Shown here: positions 20,252 to 28,153 of the stretch, one piece after another
Layout of the letters: each line of letters begins with the position of its first letter
How positions within the stretch are numbered: the first letter of the stretch is position 1
Source: a virus
IMG/VR virus record: IMGVR_UViG_3300048079_000038
Coordinates: 1-28,206 of that record
Length of the DNA stretch: 28,206 nucleotides
Strand: one strand, 5' to 3'
Notes under the pieces: generated by a model
Told to the model about the DNA's origin: nothing
Seen by the model: only the letters and a program-made list of their open reading frames with translations
The model's database searches: none
Program-made: the position numbers and the translations under genes

Positions 20252-21984
20252 GGGTTCTCCAGGATCGCCTTCACGAGCGCCTTCGCCGTGTTCACCTCGA
20301 CGGCGTTCCCGATCATCTTCACGCGGTCCTTCTTCGTCCCTTTGAACTCGTAGCCCTCAAAGCCCATCGCGCGGGCGAGTTCGTGGGGCTCGAGCATCCG
20401 GAAGAGGATGTCGATCAGGACCTGCTGCGGAGCGACGTTCGCCTGCGGTTCGACGAGACCGAGTCGTTCTACGGACGTAACCGTGGGCAAGGGCTTGTCG
20501 ATCGCGGCTGCCTTGGCCGTGCCGTTGTACTTGACGAGGAATGGCTCGACGAGAGCGTGGGAACGCTCTGTGGTGATCGTGCCCAGCGGCTCGCGGACGC
20601 TGTGCACTCGGCCGCTGTTGTTGCGCTTCCTGCTCGTGCCGTGGTTCACCTGCGTGATGAAGGGTTCGACGAGATGACCTCCGCCCCTGCTCGCCAGGAT
20701 CGTCGGCATCGGTTGATCCACCGAACGGGGCGCGTTCCCGCGGCCGATGCCGAGAGGCGCGAGAATGAACGGCTGCACGATGGCCTGCGCGCCCTTGCTG
20801 GCGATCGAGGGGAGCGGCTCTTTCGTGGAACGCGGAGCGCCGCCGCTCTGTTGCTGGAGGATGAACGGCTCCACCACGGCAAAGCGTTCGTGGCAGAGCA
20901 CGGTCGGGAGTGGCTCCTTGACGGAGCGCCCCTTCCCCATGTCGGCCCCGCCGGGGGTGATGATGAACGGCTCCACGAGAGCGATGCTCGGTTGCGTGAT
21001 GATCGTGGCGACTGGATCGTTTACCGATCTCGCTCCTCCTGGACCGCGCGACTTCTGGTCGATGGGCACCATGAAGGGCTCGACAAGGCCCGCATGGATG
21101 CCGCCAGCCGTCACCGTAGGAAGCGGTTCTTTGACCGAGTGGGCGCTCCCATTCACCTGCGACGCCTGCGTTCCGCGGAGCAGCACAAGGAAGGGCTCTG
21201 CCGCCGCGCCGCCGAACTTCCGCAACCCCGCTTCGATGCGTGCGAGCGTGTTCCGCGCGAGCGGCTTCTTCCGGTTGAAGATGCTTTTGCCCCTCCGCGA
21301 CCAGTCGATGATCTCGCGCGCCCCGCGCCAGGGCTTGAGGCCCCTGAAAAGGTCGCCCGTCTTTTCCGCTTCCTTGGAGTGGCTCGGCTCCGGCCAGGTG
21401 ACTCTATGGTTGCCGCGCCGCGCGATGAGGAAGAACCTCTGCCGCGTCGTGGCGCCTCCGAAGTCGGCGGCGTTCAGGATGCGGTGCTCCAGGCGATACC
21501 CGCACTTCCTGATCGCATCCGTCCACGCGCGGAAGATCTCGCCCTTCTTAGACTTGAGCGGGCAGCCATCGGCACCCAGCGGCCCCCACTCCATGATCTC
21601 CCGGACGTTCTCGACGAGGATGGTTTCGATGTAGAGTTCCTGGGCCCACTTGACCACGTCCCATCCGGTGGCGCGCGACTGATCGTTCATCGGACGGCCG
21701 CCGCGCGCGTTGGCGTGGTTCGTGCATTCAGGCGAGGCAATCAGGATCTTCATCCTGCCTTCTGGCACGAGCTTTCGCGGATCGAGTTGATCGACACGCG
21801 AGCAGTGATGCTCGGCCCACGGGTGATTCACGCGGTGGACGTCGACCGCAGCCTTCCAGTGGTTGATCGCGATGAGGCGGATGTTCCTGATCCCGAGGTC
21901 CTCGCACGCGAGCGCGAAGCCTTTCGAGAAGCCGCCCCCGCCGCAGAAGAGATCAGCGGCGACCAATTTCCGCGCGGCGCCCAT
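20248..21984 (-). CDS. C5 cytosine DNA methyltransferase with seven-fold repeat insert
   Basis: 578 residues. The ATG at 21984 is preferred to the GTG just before it because GGAG then lies at usable distance and the stop/start share one base. Motif I DLFCGGGGFSKGF (11-23), motif IV SPECTNH with catalytic C87 (SPEC rather than the usual PC-Q), motif VI VENV (124-127), motif VIII RQRFFLIARR (181-190), and the C-terminal MIGNAVEVNTAKAL (557-570) as motif X. Between VIII and X, residues about 262-513 hold seven diverged copies of a 32-41-residue unit, S-V-x-x-P-L-P-T followed by LVEPF, in the target-recognition region. It likely protects phage DNA from restriction. Confidence 0.9.
   Translation of the reverse strand: MGAARKLVAADLFCGGGGFSKGFALACEDLGIRNIRLIAINHWKAAVDVHRVNHPWAEHHCSRVDQLDPRKLVPEGRMKILIASPECTNHANARGGRPMNDQSRATGWDVVKWAQELYIETILVENVREIMEWGPLGADGCPLKSKKGEIFRAWTDAIRKCGYRLEHRILNAADFGGATTRQRFFLIARRGNHRVTWPEPSHSKEAEKTGDLFRGLKPWRGAREIIDWSRRGKSIFNRKKPLARNTLARIEAGLRKFGGAAAEPFLVLLRGTQASQVNGSAHSVKEPLPTVTAGGIHAGLVEPFMVPIDQKSRGPGGARSVNDPVATIITQPSIALVEPFIITPGGADMGKGRSVKEPLPTVLCHERFAVVEPFILQQQSGGAPRSTKEPLPSIASKGAQAIVQPFILAPLGIGRGNAPRSVDQPMPTILASRGGGHLVEPFITQVNHGTSRKRNNSGRVHSVREPLGTITTERSHALVEPFLVKYNGTAKAAAIDKPLPTVTSVERLGLVEPQANVAPQQVLIDILFRMLEPHELARAMGFEGYEFKGTKKDRVKMIGNAVEVNTAKALVKAILENP
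20446..21201 (-). repeat. Seven tandem degenerate repeats in the methyltransferase TRD
   Basis: The unit is (H/R)S-V-x-x-P-L-P-T-(V/I)-T, about ten variable residues, then (L/V)VEPF and a variable linker. The first six P-L-P-T-type segments start at about residues 283, 320, 354, 386, 421 and 462, and the seventh (AIDKPLPT) at 494. The variable linkers between units differ in length (32-41 residue period) and in charge. The nucleotide sequences have diverged far more than the protein core, so the repeats are old and under selection. Confidence 0.85.
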
Positions 21985-22196
21985 CACTCTCCAGCCTCTT
22001 TCGCGTCGTGGCGCATCGCCTCGTTCCTGAAGCGCCGCAGACTCCAGAGCAGAGTCCTCATGCTCTCCTCCGTGTCGAAATACCTGGCGAGACGGCGGAT
22101 CACCGCGCGGTACATCGGCACGGTGAAGCCGGGGTCATGGCTGTTCAGGGCACTCCTGATCGCCCACAGCTCCTTCGCCACATCGAAGCGTCCCAT
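21984..22196 (-). CDS. Small helical protein between the two methyltransferases
   Basis: 70 residues, ATG at 22196 sharing one base with the upstream methyltransferase stop (TGATG), and its own stop sharing one with the next start. Predicted to be all helical: FDVAKELWAIRSALNSHD, PMYRAVIRRLARYFDTEESM, and TLLWSLRRFRNEAMRHDAKE. Basic and aromatic residues alternate as in small helical-bundle nucleic-acid or protein adaptors. Not recognised. Its constant coupling to both methyltransferases suggests an accessory role. Confidence 0.62.
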   Translation of the reverse strand: MGRFDVAKELWAIRSALNSHDPGFTVPMYRAVIRRLARYFDTEESMRTLLWSLRRFRNEAMRHDAKEAGE

Positions 22197-23668
22197 CAGA
22201 CGAGCCTCCCCTGCTGGAGTTCGGGGGCGATCCTCTTCATGGCCATGTCAGCGTACTCGCCGTTGATCTCGATGCCGATGAAGTGGCGCCCGGCCTTGAG
22301 CCCAACGAGGGCGGTCGTGCCGGCGCCCATGAACGGATCGAGCACTACCGCGGGCGTGGGGGGGGGCGAGTCCTTGTTGGCGCAGGCGCGGTCAAAGCCC
22401 TTGTCGATCGACGGGTTGGCGTCCTTCCAATCCTGCCACGCTTGGCCCGCGAGACCTGCGGTCCTGTCGCCGAGCCCGTCCCGCGCCTTGCCGTTCACGC
22501 GCCGGGGCCCGTGCGGACAGGAGGCCTCGAATCCGCGGCTCTCATAATCGGCCGCCACCCGTGGGTGCTCCTGCATCGCCGAGCCATATCTGCCGCTCAA
22601 GGTCTCGTCCAGTTCTCCGGAGTGGTTGCGGCCCTCGTTCTCCTTGAGCAGCTTGGCGTAGGCCGAGCTCGGCTGGACGATGCGAACGAACGGCGCCCCG
22701 CAGGTCCCGCAGCAGCCGCGCTCGCTCGTGCCAGCGAGGATGCAACGCTCGACGAGTTCCTGCGGGAAGGTGGCGAAGTGCGTCAGCCATCGGTCCTTCG
22801 CACCGCAGGGGCAGGCCTCCGGACGTCGATCGAAGTACCGCCGGCAGGCCCGGCAGTAATCGGAGGTGAACTGCTCGGTCGGCATCCACCAGACGCTCCG
22901 GGCGTTCCGGGTGCCCTTGAGGGCGAGGGCCTGGCGCGCGGCCGCCGATCTGACGGCGCCGGATGCCCCCGGAGGCGCGTCACCAGGTGGCGCACCGTGC
23001 TCTCGATCGCGGTGGAGGTTGTAGGTCGCCCGCGCCCCGGCCGTCTGATCCAGGAGGCGCCGGGTGCGCTCCTGCTCCTCCTGGGGCTCCGCGATCGCCC
23101 AGTGGTCGTAGAAGTACCGTTCGTCTTTTGCGAACTGGAAGATATACTCGTGGGCTTTCGTGGGTCTGTCCCGGACGCTCTCCGGCATCACGTTCTTCTT
23201 CGCCCAGATGACATCCATGCGGAGGATCCAGCCGTCCTCCTGGAGGGCGAAGGCGACGCGCCACGGCATCCCCATGAGGTTCTTCGGGCGGAGGCCCGTC
23301 TTCGCCGACTCGCGCACGCGGACCTGCCGGCACTCCGCTTGGTTGTAGCGCGTGCCCTCAAGGGTGGACTTGAGGTCCTGTCCGCGGCCGCCGTCGACGT
23401 AGGAGTCTCCGAGGTTGATCCAGCAGGTGCCGTCGCTCCGGAGGACGCGCCGGACCTCGCGGAAGACCTGGACGAGGCGGTCGACGTACTCGCCCACCGA
23501 GGCCTCGAGGCCGATCTGCTTCGCCTCGTCGGGGTGGCCGGCGTCGAGGTAGCGCCGGAGCCCCCAGTATGGAGGACTCGTTACGCAGCAGTGGACCGAC
23601 TCGTCGGGCAGCTCCCGGAGCCGCTCGAGCGCGTCGCCCACGAGGATCTCGTTGATGGGGATGTTCAC
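22196..23668 (-). CDS. Beta-class N4-cytosine/N6-adenine DNA methyltransferase
   Basis: 490 residues, GTG at 23668 overlapping the SMC-like stop by GTGA. Motif IV TSPPYWGLR (30-38) comes first and the AdoMet motif DPFMGAGTTALVGLKAGRHFIGIEIN (about 444-469) last, the order of the beta class. SPPY is commonest in N4-cytosine enzymes but also found in N6-adenine ones. Near residues 285-345 an insert carries CRAC, CPCG and CCGTCG, likely a zinc module in the recognition domain, which makes this protein larger than the usual 270-350. GLRPKNLMGMPWRVAFAL and WAKKNVMPESVRDRPTKAHEYIF are conserved segments of such phage enzymes. It presumably protects phage DNA. Confidence 0.9.
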   Translation of the reverse strand: MNIPINEILVGDALERLRELPDESVHCCVTSPPYWGLRRYLDAGHPDEAKQIGLEASVGEYVDRLVQVFREVRRVLRSDGTCWINLGDSYVDGGRGQDLKSTLEGTRYNQAECRQVRVRESAKTGLRPKNLMGMPWRVAFALQEDGWILRMDVIWAKKNVMPESVRDRPTKAHEYIFQFAKDERYFYDHWAIAEPQEEQERTRRLLDQTAGARATYNLHRDREHGAPPGDAPPGASGAVRSAAARQALALKGTRNARSVWWMPTEQFTSDYCRACRRYFDRRPEACPCGAKDRWLTHFATFPQELVERCILAGTSERGCCGTCGAPFVRIVQPSSAYAKLLKENEGRNHSGELDETLSGRYGSAMQEHPRVAADYESRGFEASCPHGPRRVNGKARDGLGDRTAGLAGQAWQDWKDANPSIDKGFDRACANKDSPPPTPAVVLDPFMGAGTTALVGLKAGRHFIGIEINGEYADMAMKRIAPELQQGRLV

Positions 23669-25941
23669 GCCTTCGCAGTCTCTCTCGCCTCGGCCATCTC
23701 GACCACCTTCCAGCCTGCGGTTGCAGCGCGCGGGGCTCTGGGCGTCATGACGATCGCGGCGGTCAACCCTTCCGCGAGCGATCCCACCCCGGCGAGGATC
23801 TGGGCGAGCGTCGTGTCGTCCGTCTCGCCAGCCTCAACGAGGAGGATCTTGAGAACGCTCCTGCGGATCAGGACCACTGCAGCCGTGAGCCCCGCCGCGA
23901 AGAGCGCCCACTCGCCCCCCGAGAGCGCCTGGACCGAGACTTCGGCGCCGGCGGGGGTGGCCCACCCGATCTCGCAGGCGCCGGCGCCCGCCCGGATGTA
24001 GGGCCGCTCGCTCCTCCCGGCCGCCTTCAGGTAGTCGCCGAGCGTCCGCATGAGGGGGCCGCCCGCGTCGCTGATCTCGCGGTCGCGCTGGCGTTGTAGT
24101 GCCCACTCGATCGCGGCGTTGACGTCCCGCTCGGCCTTGCAGTCGTCGATCGCCTTCAGGATGCGTTCGAGCTCCCGGCGGGCCGCCTGGGCGGAGAGTT
24201 CCCGCGCCAGCAGCTCCGTGATGTCGGCGAGCTTGGTCCGCAGGGCATCGGCGGCGGGGGGCGGCTCCCCGAGGGGTCCCATCCCGGAGAGGGCCCCTGC
24301 CAGTCCGGCAGCAGCCTTGCCCGTGCGGGTTGCCCCATCCTCCGCACTGGCGATGGTGCCCTTGATGGCCTTCAGGGCGTCTTCCGCCGCCCGGAAGCGG
24401 TGCATGAGGTCGTCGTGCGCGGTCCGGTGGCGCTCGACGGCTTCCCGCCAAGTGGCCGCCAGCGCCCCCCTGATCTCTGCCGCCCTTCGCCTCTTGGCCG
24501 CGGCCTGGGCGCGCAGGGCGTCCTTCTGGCGCTCTGCGGCGGCGAGCGCGGCTTCTGCCTCGTCCCTTCGCAGCATGGCCTTCTGGAGGGCATCCTTGGC
24601 CTTGCCGAGCGCCTCCCCGATCTGCTCAGGATCTGTGGACTGCGATCTGGCCAGCTTGGCGATTCGGGTCGCTACGTGGTCGATGAAGTCCCTGTCCGCG
24701 GCCGTCAGCTTCCGTTCGGTGTCGGTCACGTAGACGTGGATCTCGGTGGCCGCTTGGATGATCGGGGCCCACGGGGAAGCCTTCGCCTCTTGGAGATCCG
24801 CCTCGAGGCCCTGGACGGCGTACTGCTCCTGGTGCGTGGACGGCACCTCCGGGAGCGTGATCTCATCCGCCTCCGCCGCGAGGCGGTCGCACTCGACCTC
24901 GGCTGCTCTCGCCTCGGAATCGTCCGGCTCCGTGGGCTGCTTCCGGTTGGCGAGCCCCGCCGTGGCCTCGGCCGACTCCTTCTCGAGTCGGGAGGTCTCC
25001 GCGTCCTGGACCCGCCTGGCTTCCGTGAGGGCCGCCATGGCGCTGTCGGCCGCCTTCTGGGTCTGCTGGCACTCGGACTTCGCCCGCTCAATCCGCGCCG
25101 CCTTGTCCCAGTAGATCCGCTCCCGCTCGGAGGCGGCACCGGCTTCGCGCTCCAGGCCGCCCCTCAGCATCTCGAGGCGGCCGATCTCCGCGGGGTCCGA
25201 CTTCGTGATGTCGGCGAGCCGCGTCCGGAGTTCCTTCTCGGCTTGCTCCTTCTGGCGGAGGCCCGTGGCCGCCTCGCGCTTGGCTTCATTCGCCCACGCG
25301 ATCGCGCCAGCCGTGCCCGCGTCCCGGACCTTGGCTTCCAGCATGGGGGCCACGATCTTGAGCACGGTCATCTGGCTCTCGGCCACCATCGGGAGGGCCT
25401 TCGCGTAGTCGGCAGGCATCCGCTCGTCGGGGAGGTCGAGGAGGCGCTGGACGGTGAGGCGCGCGACGGCTTTCGCCTTCTCGGCGGGGGGCATGGCCCC
25501 GGCGGCGAGGAGCTGCTCGATCCGCGCGGCCCGCTGGTTCGGGGTCGCCGCGAGGAGCTGGCGGATGTCGAGGCACTCGGCGGCGTCCTGCTCCTCGTCG
25601 CCGAAGAGCCCGACGATCTCCTTGCCAGCTTCGGACGGCTTGCAGTTGCGGAGCCACGAGGCCTCCGCGCCGGCGACGTAGCCTTTCTCCCGGCGGTCGA
25701 TCGAGCGGCGGAACGCCTTGCCGCCCTCGAGCGAGACGTCGACGGAGAGCGAGTCCCCCGCCATGAGCGCCGCGGTGTCGACCGGGCGCTTGCCGAACGC
25801 GGGCACGTAGCCGAGCGCGGCGAAGCGCAGGGCGTCCGACACCGTGCTCTTGCCAGATCCATTCGGTCCCACGAGCACCGTGAGCCGCCCGAGCTCGAGC
25901 TCGTGGTCGCGCGCCTTCAGGCCTTTCGTGACGATCCTCAT
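23665..25941 (-). CDS. SMC/RecF-like coiled-coil ATPase
   Basis: 758 residues, ATG at 25941 with GGAGG five bases upstream. Walker A GPNGSGKST (25-33) opens a RecF/SbcC-type ABC head. Long Ala/Glu/Lys/Arg-rich coiled coils fill about 190-400 and 430-620. The signature LSGGEWALF (from 673) and a degenerate Walker B ILLVEAGETDD (about 700-709, E-A where D-E is standard) complete the head. Related enzymes hold DNA ends for recombination or replication repair. The phage-family style of Walker B suggests reduced or different ATPase control. It follows the nuclease and annealing-type genes and begins the ten-gene coupled chain, so a recombination or DNA-end function is likely. Confidence 0.85.
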   Translation of the reverse strand: MRIVTKGLKARDHELELGRLTVLVGPNGSGKSTVSDALRFAALGYVPAFGKRPVDTAALMAGDSLSVDVSLEGGKAFRRSIDRREKGYVAGAEASWLRNCKPSEAGKEIVGLFGDEEQDAAECLDIRQLLAATPNQRAARIEQLLAAGAMPPAEKAKAVARLTVQRLLDLPDERMPADYAKALPMVAESQMTVLKIVAPMLEAKVRDAGTAGAIAWANEAKREAATGLRQKEQAEKELRTRLADITKSDPAEIGRLEMLRGGLEREAGAASERERIYWDKAARIERAKSECQQTQKAADSAMAALTEARRVQDAETSRLEKESAEATAGLANRKQPTEPDDSEARAAEVECDRLAAEADEITLPEVPSTHQEQYAVQGLEADLQEAKASPWAPIIQAATEIHVYVTDTERKLTAADRDFIDHVATRIAKLARSQSTDPEQIGEALGKAKDALQKAMLRRDEAEAALAAAERQKDALRAQAAAKRRRAAEIRGALAATWREAVERHRTAHDDLMHRFRAAEDALKAIKGTIASAEDGATRTGKAAAGLAGALSGMGPLGEPPPAADALRTKLADITELLARELSAQAARRELERILKAIDDCKAERDVNAAIEWALQRQRDREISDAGGPLMRTLGDYLKAAGRSERPYIRAGAGACEIGWATPAGAEVSVQALSGGEWALFAAGLTAAVVLIRRSVLKILLVEAGETDDTTLAQILAGVGSLAEGLTAAIVMTPRAPRAATAGWKVVEMAEARETAKA

Positions 25942-25984
25942 TCGATCCTCCTTCCGCAGGTCCCCACACCGGGCCGTTCGCCCG

Positions 25985-26016
25985 CACGTTCAGGCGACGA
26001 GCGGCCCACGTTCAGG
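25985..26016. repeat. 10-bp direct repeat, two copies 22 bases apart
   Basis: CACGTTCAGG occurs at 25985-25994 and again at 26007-26016. The start-to-start distance of 22 bases is two helical turns. Both lie in the 96-base gap before the SMC-like gene, next to the palindromic GCGCTT-GG-AAGCGC (about 26021-26034). They may be a regulator site. No good promoter is visible in the same gap. Confidence 0.4.
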
Positions 26017-26037
26017 GACGCGCTTGGAAGCGCTACC

Positions 26038-27045
26038 CTACCCGAAGAGTCCGCCGGCCCCGGTTGCGGACGGCGGGGTCTGCGATTTCGATGGGCGTTC
26101 CACTGTGCCGCTGCCGTGGACGCCCGCCTGGTGGTCGGCCATCGCCTGGGAGTCGTCGGTGCTGAAGGCGCAGTTCGGCCGGACGCATTTCAGCGCGCCC
26201 GCCTTCGGGGTCGTCTCCTGCACCGCCTTCGCCGCGAGCGCGTCGTCCAGCTTGACGGGCCCGGAGGGTGCCATGGGCTCAAGCGGCGGGAAGAGTTCGG
26301 AGATCGTAATCTCGCCGTTCTGCAGCGCCTTGATGTCACCGCGGAACTCGGCGATGTCGCGCGTGGTCCACTCGGCGAGAGGGCGCTTGGACCGCTCGAC
26401 GAGGCGCTCCTGGCTCACGCCGTAGCCCTTGAACGTGGCGACGATCTCGCTCTTGAGCTCGCCGAGCTTCTTGGGGTCGATGCCCTTCACGACGGCGGCC
26501 TTGGCCTTATCGATCGCCCGCTCGACGAGCCACCGCGGGACGGCGTTCACGATGACGTTCCTGATCGCCTTTGACTGGCCGATCTGGAGGGCCATGTCGA
26601 GCTTGCGGTCCGGATCGAAGTTCCCCGCCACCACGTTCTTCCGCTGGCGGTAGACCCGCTCGCTCTGGAAGCCCTTCTCGATGTCGATGAACCGGGGCGT
26701 GATGATGAAGGTCTCGTCGGTCTCCTGGAAGTCGACCGTGAGCGCGCAGTTCGTCCACTCGCGGGCGAGGCTGTTGGCGAGACCGATTGAAGCGCCTTCG
26801 ATCAAGTTTCCCTTCTTGTCGACCCAGTGGTAGTAGAAGGAATCCCCGGCGTATTCCGCCTCGCGATCCATCGCCTTGACGATCTTGTCGAGGTCGCGCG
26901 GCTTCTGGACGCTGATCGCCGTGACAAACGGCGTACCCGCCCTCTGAAGCGCCTTGCCCTGCGCGAGGATCTCCCCCGGTACCGAGGGCATGTCCTGGCT
27001 GTCGGGGAGCGGGGTTGCGACGCTGGTGCCTTTGCCGTTGGCCAT
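26038..27045 (-). CDS. Putative recombination/annealing protein with C2H2 zinc finger
   Basis: 335 residues. The ATG at 27045 has AAGGAG six to seven bases upstream and is preferred to a TTG further up. Core segments are SFYYHWVDKKGNLIEGASIGLANSLAREWTNC by pieces (69-100), FIDIEKGFQSERVYRQRK (119-136), and LDMALQIGQSKAIRNVIVNAVPRWLVERA (149-177). The latter is a style I associate with a phage family found beside Cas4/RecB-like nucleases and ATPases and thought to be single-strand-annealing related. This is an informed inference, not a motif proof. The C-terminus has C287, C292, H305, H310 in the order C-x4-C-x12-H-x4-H, a C2H2 finger. Located between the nuclease and the SMC-like ATPase. Confidence 0.68.
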   Translation of the reverse strand: MANGKGTSVATPLPDSQDMPSVPGEILAQGKALQRAGTPFVTAISVQKPRDLDKIVKAMDREAEYAGDSFYYHWVDKKGNLIEGASIGLANSLAREWTNCALTVDFQETDETFIITPRFIDIEKGFQSERVYRQRKNVVAGNFDPDRKLDMALQIGQSKAIRNVIVNAVPRWLVERAIDKAKAAVVKGIDPKKLGELKSEIVATFKGYGVSQERLVERSKRPLAEWTTRDIAEFRGDIKALQNGEITISELFPPLEPMAPSGPVKLDDALAAKAVQETTPKAGALKCVRPNCAFSTDDSQAMADHQAGVHGSGTVERPSKSQTPPSATGAGGLFG

Positions 27046-27059
27046 CCGATTCTCCTTTC

Positions 27060-27887
27060 TCAATCCTCGAGCTTGGCGGAAGCCGCCATGCGCTCACTGT
27101 TAACGAATGGGCATGTACTCCAAAAATTGCACCACTTCGCGCAGCAATTCCAAGACCCCACCGCGGCCGGCGCGAAGAGCCCCGCCTGCACTGATCGGAG
27201 CATGATGTTCGCGCGGTTGACGAGCACCTCCATGTCGCGGCGCGTGCGCGTCGACGCGAGCGTCTGGACCTTCGGTGTCTTGAGATCGACCAGCACTTCG
27301 AGGTCGAAGCCGCTCGGATCCTTTCCCTTGAGGGCGCGGTAGAGGGCGTAGTATTGAGTGCCCTGAAGGGACTCGTCGACTTCCTTCTGGCTCTTGGAGC
27401 GACCTGCGGTTTTCACATCCTTGATTCGCCCGTCCTTCGTGGAGAGGTCGAGCCGCCCAGAGAACTTGATTCCGCTGGGAAGCGTGAAGGAGATGTGTTC
27501 CTCCACCAGGTCCGGGTCCATCCTCGGGGCGACCTGATCGGCGTAGAGGCCAGTGAGGGTCGTCACGGATTCGATCGTGCGCGCGAGCGTGGGCTTGACG
27601 CCGACGCCCATCTCCTCCGGCGTGAGACGGAAACCTTCCCGCGCCTTCTTTTCCTCGAATCCGGCGACCGCGATGTCGATGATGTCCTTCTTCGGGAGGT
27701 CCCGCCCGGAGCCGACCTTCTGCTCGTGGTTCTTCTGAGCCCCGACGTGGACAGCCCCGCCACGGAGCGCGGCCGTTCCAGGCAGAGCGGGCTCCTTCTC
27801 GATGTGCTTCCGACGGAACATCTCGGCGCACAACTCGAAGTCGTTGAGCGTGGACTGGCGCACTTCGATGATCGGGGCGTCGCTCAT
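27060..27887 (-). CDS. Cas4/RecB-like PD-(D/E)XK nuclease with Fe-S cysteines
   Basis: 275 residues, ATG at 27887, ATGA overlap with the zinc-ribbon gene and AAGGAG upstream. STLNDFELC (12-20) is the family N-terminus with the first Fe-S cysteine, C20. GGAVHVG (43-49) gives the conserved His. GRLDLSTKDGRIKDVKTAG (144-162) holds D147 and the D157-V-K159 variant of E-x-K, and ESLQGTQYY (172-180) the Gln motif. C248/C249, C253 and C259 in NCCAKWCNFWSTC complete a four-cysteine set typical of Cas4, AddB and Fe-S RecB nucleases. It is expected to resect DNA ends for the annealing protein encoded 14 bases downstream. There is no CRISPR array near by. Confidence 0.88.
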   Translation of the reverse strand: MSDAPIIEVRQSTLNDFELCAEMFRRKHIEKEPALPGTAALRGGAVHVGAQKNHEQKVGSGRDLPKKDIIDIAVAGFEEKKAREGFRLTPEEMGVGVKPTLARTIESVTTLTGLYADQVAPRMDPDLVEEHISFTLPSGIKFSGRLDLSTKDGRIKDVKTAGRSKSQKEVDESLQGTQYYALYRALKGKDPSGFDLEVLVDLKTPKVQTLASTRTRRDMEVLVNRANIMLRSVQAGLFAPAAVGSWNCCAKWCNFWSTCPFVNSERMAASAKLED

Positions 27888-28144
27888 CCCTGCTCCTTCA
27901 CGATCACTCTGGACGGGCTCGCGGGGCCTGTCGCAGGCCCAGGCCCCGCATGTCCACCCAAAAGATTCCCCACCCCAGCCGGTGGGAGTATGTAAGGGCG
28001 TGTTTGCTTGACCCCGAGGAGCGCATCCAGCTTGTCGGGGCTCCACCGTCCGAAGCACGCGCCGCAGAGCGGCTTCGGCTTCTCGGGGTCGACCGCGTAG
28101 ACCATGTCGCGCGGCTTGCCGCAGAGGGCGCAGAAATCGCTCAT
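27884..28144 (-). CDS. Small zinc-ribbon protein
   Basis: 86 residues. The ATG at 28144 follows GGGGAG. The start of the sequence, MSDFCALCGKPRD, and LCGACFG give C5, C8, C27 and C30 in the C-x2-C-x18-C-x2-C layout of a zinc ribbon, joined by VYAVDPEKPKP. The remainder is a helix (SPDKLDALLGVK) and a Pro/Gly-rich tail that ends VIVKEQG. Its stop overlaps the nuclease start by ATGA. Function unknown. It could be a nucleic-acid or partner adaptor for the nuclease. Confidence 0.7.
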   Translation of the reverse strand: MSDFCALCGKPRDMVYAVDPEKPKPLCGACFGRWSPDKLDALLGVKQTRPYILPPAGVGNLLGGHAGPGPATGPASPSRVIVKEQG

Positions 28145-28153
28145 CAATCTCCC

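Noticed and set aside
27060-27887. CRISPR-Cas locus suggested by the Cas4-like nuclease
   Set aside because: No array of direct repeats and spacers and no other cas gene is in the window. Phage Cas4-like nucleases normally belong to recombination modules, as the neighbours here indicate.
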